This document shows positions 61,846 through 64,000 of a stretch of DNA of 64,000 nt, piece by piece (the first letter of the stretch is position 1; every line of letters begins with the position of its first letter). This DNA comes from Haloterrigena sp. KLK7 (GTDB lineage: Archaea > Halobacteriota > Halobacteria > Halobacteriales > Natrialbaceae). The position numbers and the translations under genes were made by a program. The notes under the pieces are model-generated. The model was not told the origin of the DNA. It made no database searches and was given only the letters and a program-made list of their open reading frames with translations. The stretch covers positions 3,658,001-3,722,000 of the forward strand of contig NZ_CP149787.1 in NCBI RefSeq assembly GCF_037914945.1, read 5' to 3'.

Positions 61846-62580
61846 TCAGCCGTCGGGCGCGAACCGCTCGGCGCTCTCGGTGTGCTCCGCGAGCGTCTCG
61901 AGGAACCGGGCCGCGTCCGCGCCGTCGACGACCCGGTGGTCGAAGCTGAGGTCGTAGGTCAACTCGCGGCGGAACTCGAGGCCGTCGCCGCTCCGTCGCG
62001 GGCGCTCTCGCACCCGCCCGATTCCGAGGATCGCGATCTCCGGCGGGTTGATGACCGGCGTGAACGAGTCGACGCCGAGGACGCCGAGGTTCGTGACGGT
62101 GATCGTCCCGCCGCGGAAGTCCCGCATCGTGTACTCGCCGGACTGAACGGTCTCGGTCAGCCGTCGCCGCTCGGTCGCGATTTCGCCGAGGGACTTCGAG
62201 CCGATATCGCGGAGCACCGGCGTCACCAGTCCCGCGTCGATATCGACCGCGACGCCGACGTTGTGCTCCTCGTACAGCCGGTGGGTCCCGTCCTCGAACG
62301 TCGCGTTGAACGCGGGATGCTCCTCGAGCGTCGCCGAGAGCGCACACAGCACGGGGTCGACCAGCGAGACGTCCGCCTCGAGGCGGTCGTTCGCCGTCTC
62401 GGTCGCCCGAAACAGCGCCTCCGCGTCGACCTCGCGGCTGGCGGTCACGTGGACGGCGTTCCGATAGCTGTCCTGCAGGCGGTTCGCGATCGTCCGTCGC
62501 ATCGGGGAGAGCGACCGCTCCTCGCGGACGGTGCGGTCGGTCTCGTCGCTCTCATCTGGCTCGGTATCGTTCGATGACAT
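61846..62580 (-). CDS. 2-oxoacid dehydrogenase E2 catalytic core (acyltransferase) without lipoyl domain
   Basis: 244-aa dihydrolipoamide acyltransferase core. SLSPMRRTIANRLQDSYRNA, GVAVDIDAGLVTPVLRDIGS, GTITVTNLGVLGVDSFTPVI and the catalytic DHRVVDGADAARFLETL (His and Asp) are all present. It lacks both lipoyl and peripheral-subunit-binding domains; only a short acidic tail precedes the core. The lipoyl domain is encoded by the separate gene 65 bp upstream. It transfers the acyl group to CoA within a pyruvate-dehydrogenase-like complex. Confidence 0.92.
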   Translation of the reverse strand: MSSNDTEPDESDETDRTVREERSLSPMRRTIANRLQDSYRNAVHVTASREVDAEALFRATETANDRLEADVSLVDPVLCALSATLEEHPAFNATFEDGTHRLYEEHNVGVAVDIDAGLVTPVLRDIGSKSLGEIATERRRLTETVQSGEYTMRDFRGGTITVTNLGVLGVDSFTPVINPPEIAILGIGRVRERPRRSGDGLEFRRELTYDLSFDHRVVDGADAARFLETLAEHTESAERFAPDG

Positions 62581-62645
62581 GGGAATGGAATAATCGATAT
62601 CAGTGGCTTCGATGGCCGTTCGAAACGAGGCGAACGCGGGGATCG

Positions 62646-62909
62646 CTACGCCGGGGCGATCCAGGCGAGGACGTCCCCGCGCTCGAACTCGTCGTCTTCC
62701 TCGAGGGCGATCTCCTCGAGCGTGCCGTTCGTCGGCGCCGGAACGTCGACGCTGACCTTCTCGACCTGGAACTCACAGAGGTCGTCGCCTTCCTCGACGC
62801 TGCTTCCCTCGCTCAGGAACCAGTTGACGACGACGCCCTCGTCCTCGTCGGTGTCCGCCGGCCAGACGTCGCCGGTGTCGACGGCGACGCGATCGTCGTC
62901 CGGACTCAT
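62646..62909 (-). CDS. Free-standing lipoyl-domain protein
   Basis: 87-aa biotin/lipoyl fold: VVNWFLSEGSSVEEGDDLCE, then FQVEKVSVDVPAPTNGTLEE with the attachment Lys51 in V-E-K-V (the ETDKA position). The ending EFERGDVLAWIAPA is the second half of the fold. It overlaps the E1-beta stop by 4 bp and sits before the E2 core, so it is the swinging arm of the complex on its own chain. Confidence 0.9.
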   Translation of the reverse strand: MSPDDDRVAVDTGDVWPADTDEDEGVVVNWFLSEGSSVEEGDDLCEFQVEKVSVDVPAPTNGTLEEIALEEDDEFERGDVLAWIAPA

Positions 62910-63952
62910 TCGTCACCGTGGGCCGCGCGGATGGCGCCCGTGATGTCCTCGGCGTCCGGAATGACCTCGTTCTCCATCGGCCGGGCGTAGGGAAGCGGAA
63001 CGTCCGGGACGGCGACCCGTTCGACGGCCTCGAGGTCGGCGAGGCCGTCCTCGGCCACCCGCGCGACGATCTCGCCGGTGACGCCGAACGAGCGGTAGTC
63101 CTCGTCGACCACGACGAGGCGGCCGGTCTTCGCCACCGAGTCGCGGACGGTGTCGGCGTCGAGCGGCACGAGCGTCCGGAGGTCGACGACCTCGACGTCG
63201 ATCCCGTCGTCGGCGAGGTCGTCGGCGGCCTCGAGCGCGCGGTGGACGTGCAGGCCGAGCGTGACGACGGTCACGTCCGCCCCCTCGCGCTTGACGTCGG
63301 CGCTGCCGAAGGGGATCGTGTAGTCGTCCTCCGGGACGGGCGTCTTCGGCCCGTCGGGAGCCGGCAGCCAGCCGATACCCATGAGCCGCTTGTGGAACAG
63401 GTAGACGACCGGGTCGTCGTCGCGGACGGCGTTGTGCATCAGCCCCTTCGCGTCGTAGGCGGTCGACGGCACGACGACCTTCATCCCCGGCAGGTGGGCG
63501 AACGTCCCGTAGAGGGTCTGGGAGTGCTGGGCGGCGTCGTTGTACGTGCCGCCGACGGCGGCCGTGAGCACCATCGGTACGCTGACGGAGCCGCCGCTCA
63601 TGTAGGTGTTCTTGGCCATCTGGTTGTAGATCTGGTCCATCCCGACGCCGAAGAAGTCGACGAACATGAGTTCGGCAATCGGTCGCATTCCGGCCTGAGC
63701 CGCCCCCACCGCGGCGCCGATGTACGCCGTCTCGCTGATGGGGACGTCCATGACGCGGTCGCGGCCGAACTCCTCGAGCAGCCCCTCGGTGCTGTCGAAG
63801 ATGCCGCCGTAGTCGGCGACGTCCTCGCCCATGTAGAAGACGTCGTCGTCCGCGCGCATTTCGTGGGCGATCGCCTCGACCATCGCCCGGCTCATGGTCA
63901 GCGATCGATCCGTCTGCCCTCCCTCCGCCGGGTCTTTCTCCTGTTGTGCCAT
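62906..63952 (-). CDS. 2-oxoacid dehydrogenase E1 component, beta subunit
   Basis: 348-aa TPP-dependent transketolase-like subunit that decarboxylates a 2-oxoacid together with E1-alpha. It has FYMGEDVADYGGIFDSTEGL, VPISETAYIGAAVGAAQAGM, and the C-terminal VEVVDLRTLVPLDADTVRDS, typical of E1-beta. Substrate (pyruvate, branched-chain or other) cannot be fixed from sequence. It overlaps the E1-alpha stop by one base and the lipoyl gene by 4 bp, giving a tightly coupled operon. Confidence 0.95.
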   Translation of the reverse strand: MAQQEKDPAEGGQTDRSLTMSRAMVEAIAHEMRADDDVFYMGEDVADYGGIFDSTEGLLEEFGRDRVMDVPISETAYIGAAVGAAQAGMRPIAELMFVDFFGVGMDQIYNQMAKNTYMSGGSVSVPMVLTAAVGGTYNDAAQHSQTLYGTFAHLPGMKVVVPSTAYDAKGLMHNAVRDDDPVVYLFHKRLMGIGWLPAPDGPKTPVPEDDYTIPFGSADVKREGADVTVVTLGLHVHRALEAADDLADDGIDVEVVDLRTLVPLDADTVRDSVAKTGRLVVVDEDYRSFGVTGEIVARVAEDGLADLEAVERVAVPDVPLPYARPMENEVIPDAEDITGAIRAAHGDE

Positions 63953-64000
63953 CAGTCGTCACCTCCGAGTTCCGCGGCGGTCGGTTCGCTGTCCGTCACG
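63952..64000 (-). CDS. 2-oxoacid dehydrogenase E1 alpha, 3' end only
   Basis: The last 15 codons before the window edge read VTDSEPTAAELGGDD then stop, an acidic C-terminal tail whose TGA shares its final A with the E1-beta ATG. The assignment rests on position: E1-alpha usually precedes E1-beta in these operons. No domain is visible. Confidence 0.65.
   Translation of the reverse strand, partial: VTDSEPTAAELGGDD

Overview
The window is chromosomal DNA from an extremely halophilic archaeon (class Halobacteria). The evidence is high G+C, strongly acidic predicted proteins, twin-arginine lipoprotein signals, TATA boxes about 25-30 bp upstream of apparently leaderless starts, and typical haloarchaeal families (HTH_10 activator, DpsA, TrkA-N/DHH fusion, ADP-forming acetyl-CoA synthetase). 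The heavy use of CTCGAG suggests Natrialbales, but that is only an inference. I see no rRNA, CRISPR array, transposase or integrase. There is one tRNA, tRNA-Lys(CUU), at 23292-23365.

Layout. 1-1555: 3' part of pyrB, then pyrI and a 39-aa membrane microprotein. 1777-7442: a TIM-barrel-like hypothetical, a Gln/Gly-rich low-complexity protein, a PRC-barrel protein with a 24-residue LIGDD repeat, a crotonase and a Tat-lipoprotein HtrA protease. 7713-18663: a molybdoenzyme cluster read leftwards, with a type II DMSO-reductase-family catalytic subunit, a four-cluster Fe-S subunit, a TorD-like chaperone, MobB, a molybdate/tungstate binding protein and permease, and an HTH_10 regulator; a Mrp-type ATPase lies upstream. 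No membrane anchor or quinone subunit and no transporter ATPase are present here. 18880-26189: SRPBCC, UlaG-like MBL, secreted beta-helix, esterase, tRNA-Lys with a nearby partial repeat of its 3' end, TrkA-N/DHH protein, PRC protein and a winged-helix membrane protein. 26537-29844: ADP-forming acetate-CoA ligase with a phosphotransacetylase-like partner. 30030-36296: zinc ABC transporter (znuABC order), a BrkB-family protein with a coiled-coil tail and a PfkB kinase. 36409-47962: lipoprotein, ALDH, dpsA, a 55-aa protein under two DtxR/SirR-like boxes, macro-domain protein, USP, purM, an S2P/TraB pair, hot-dog thioesterase, glycine-zipper protein, HAD phosphatase and SHOCT protein. 48143-52602: two paralogous small proteins flanking an M20 peptidase, and two zinc-ribbon microproteins flanking an MFS transporter. 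52761-57515: a 1257-residue protein joining an actin/Hsp70-like domain to a huge coiled coil and C-terminal membrane segments, next to a MOSC-barrel protein. 57674-64000: dUTPase-like protein, a lower-G+C anchored protein, crotonase plus acyl-CoA ligase, and a 2-oxoacid dehydrogenase operon whose E2 is split into a lipoyl protein and a bare catalytic core.

The strongest candidate for something undescribed is the actin-like/coiled-coil/membrane protein at 52761-56534. Next are the anchor-less molybdoenzyme with an apparent Asp-ligated Fe-S cluster and the adjacent low-complexity and repeat proteins at 2899-5400. All functional calls come from reading motifs; no database search was run.
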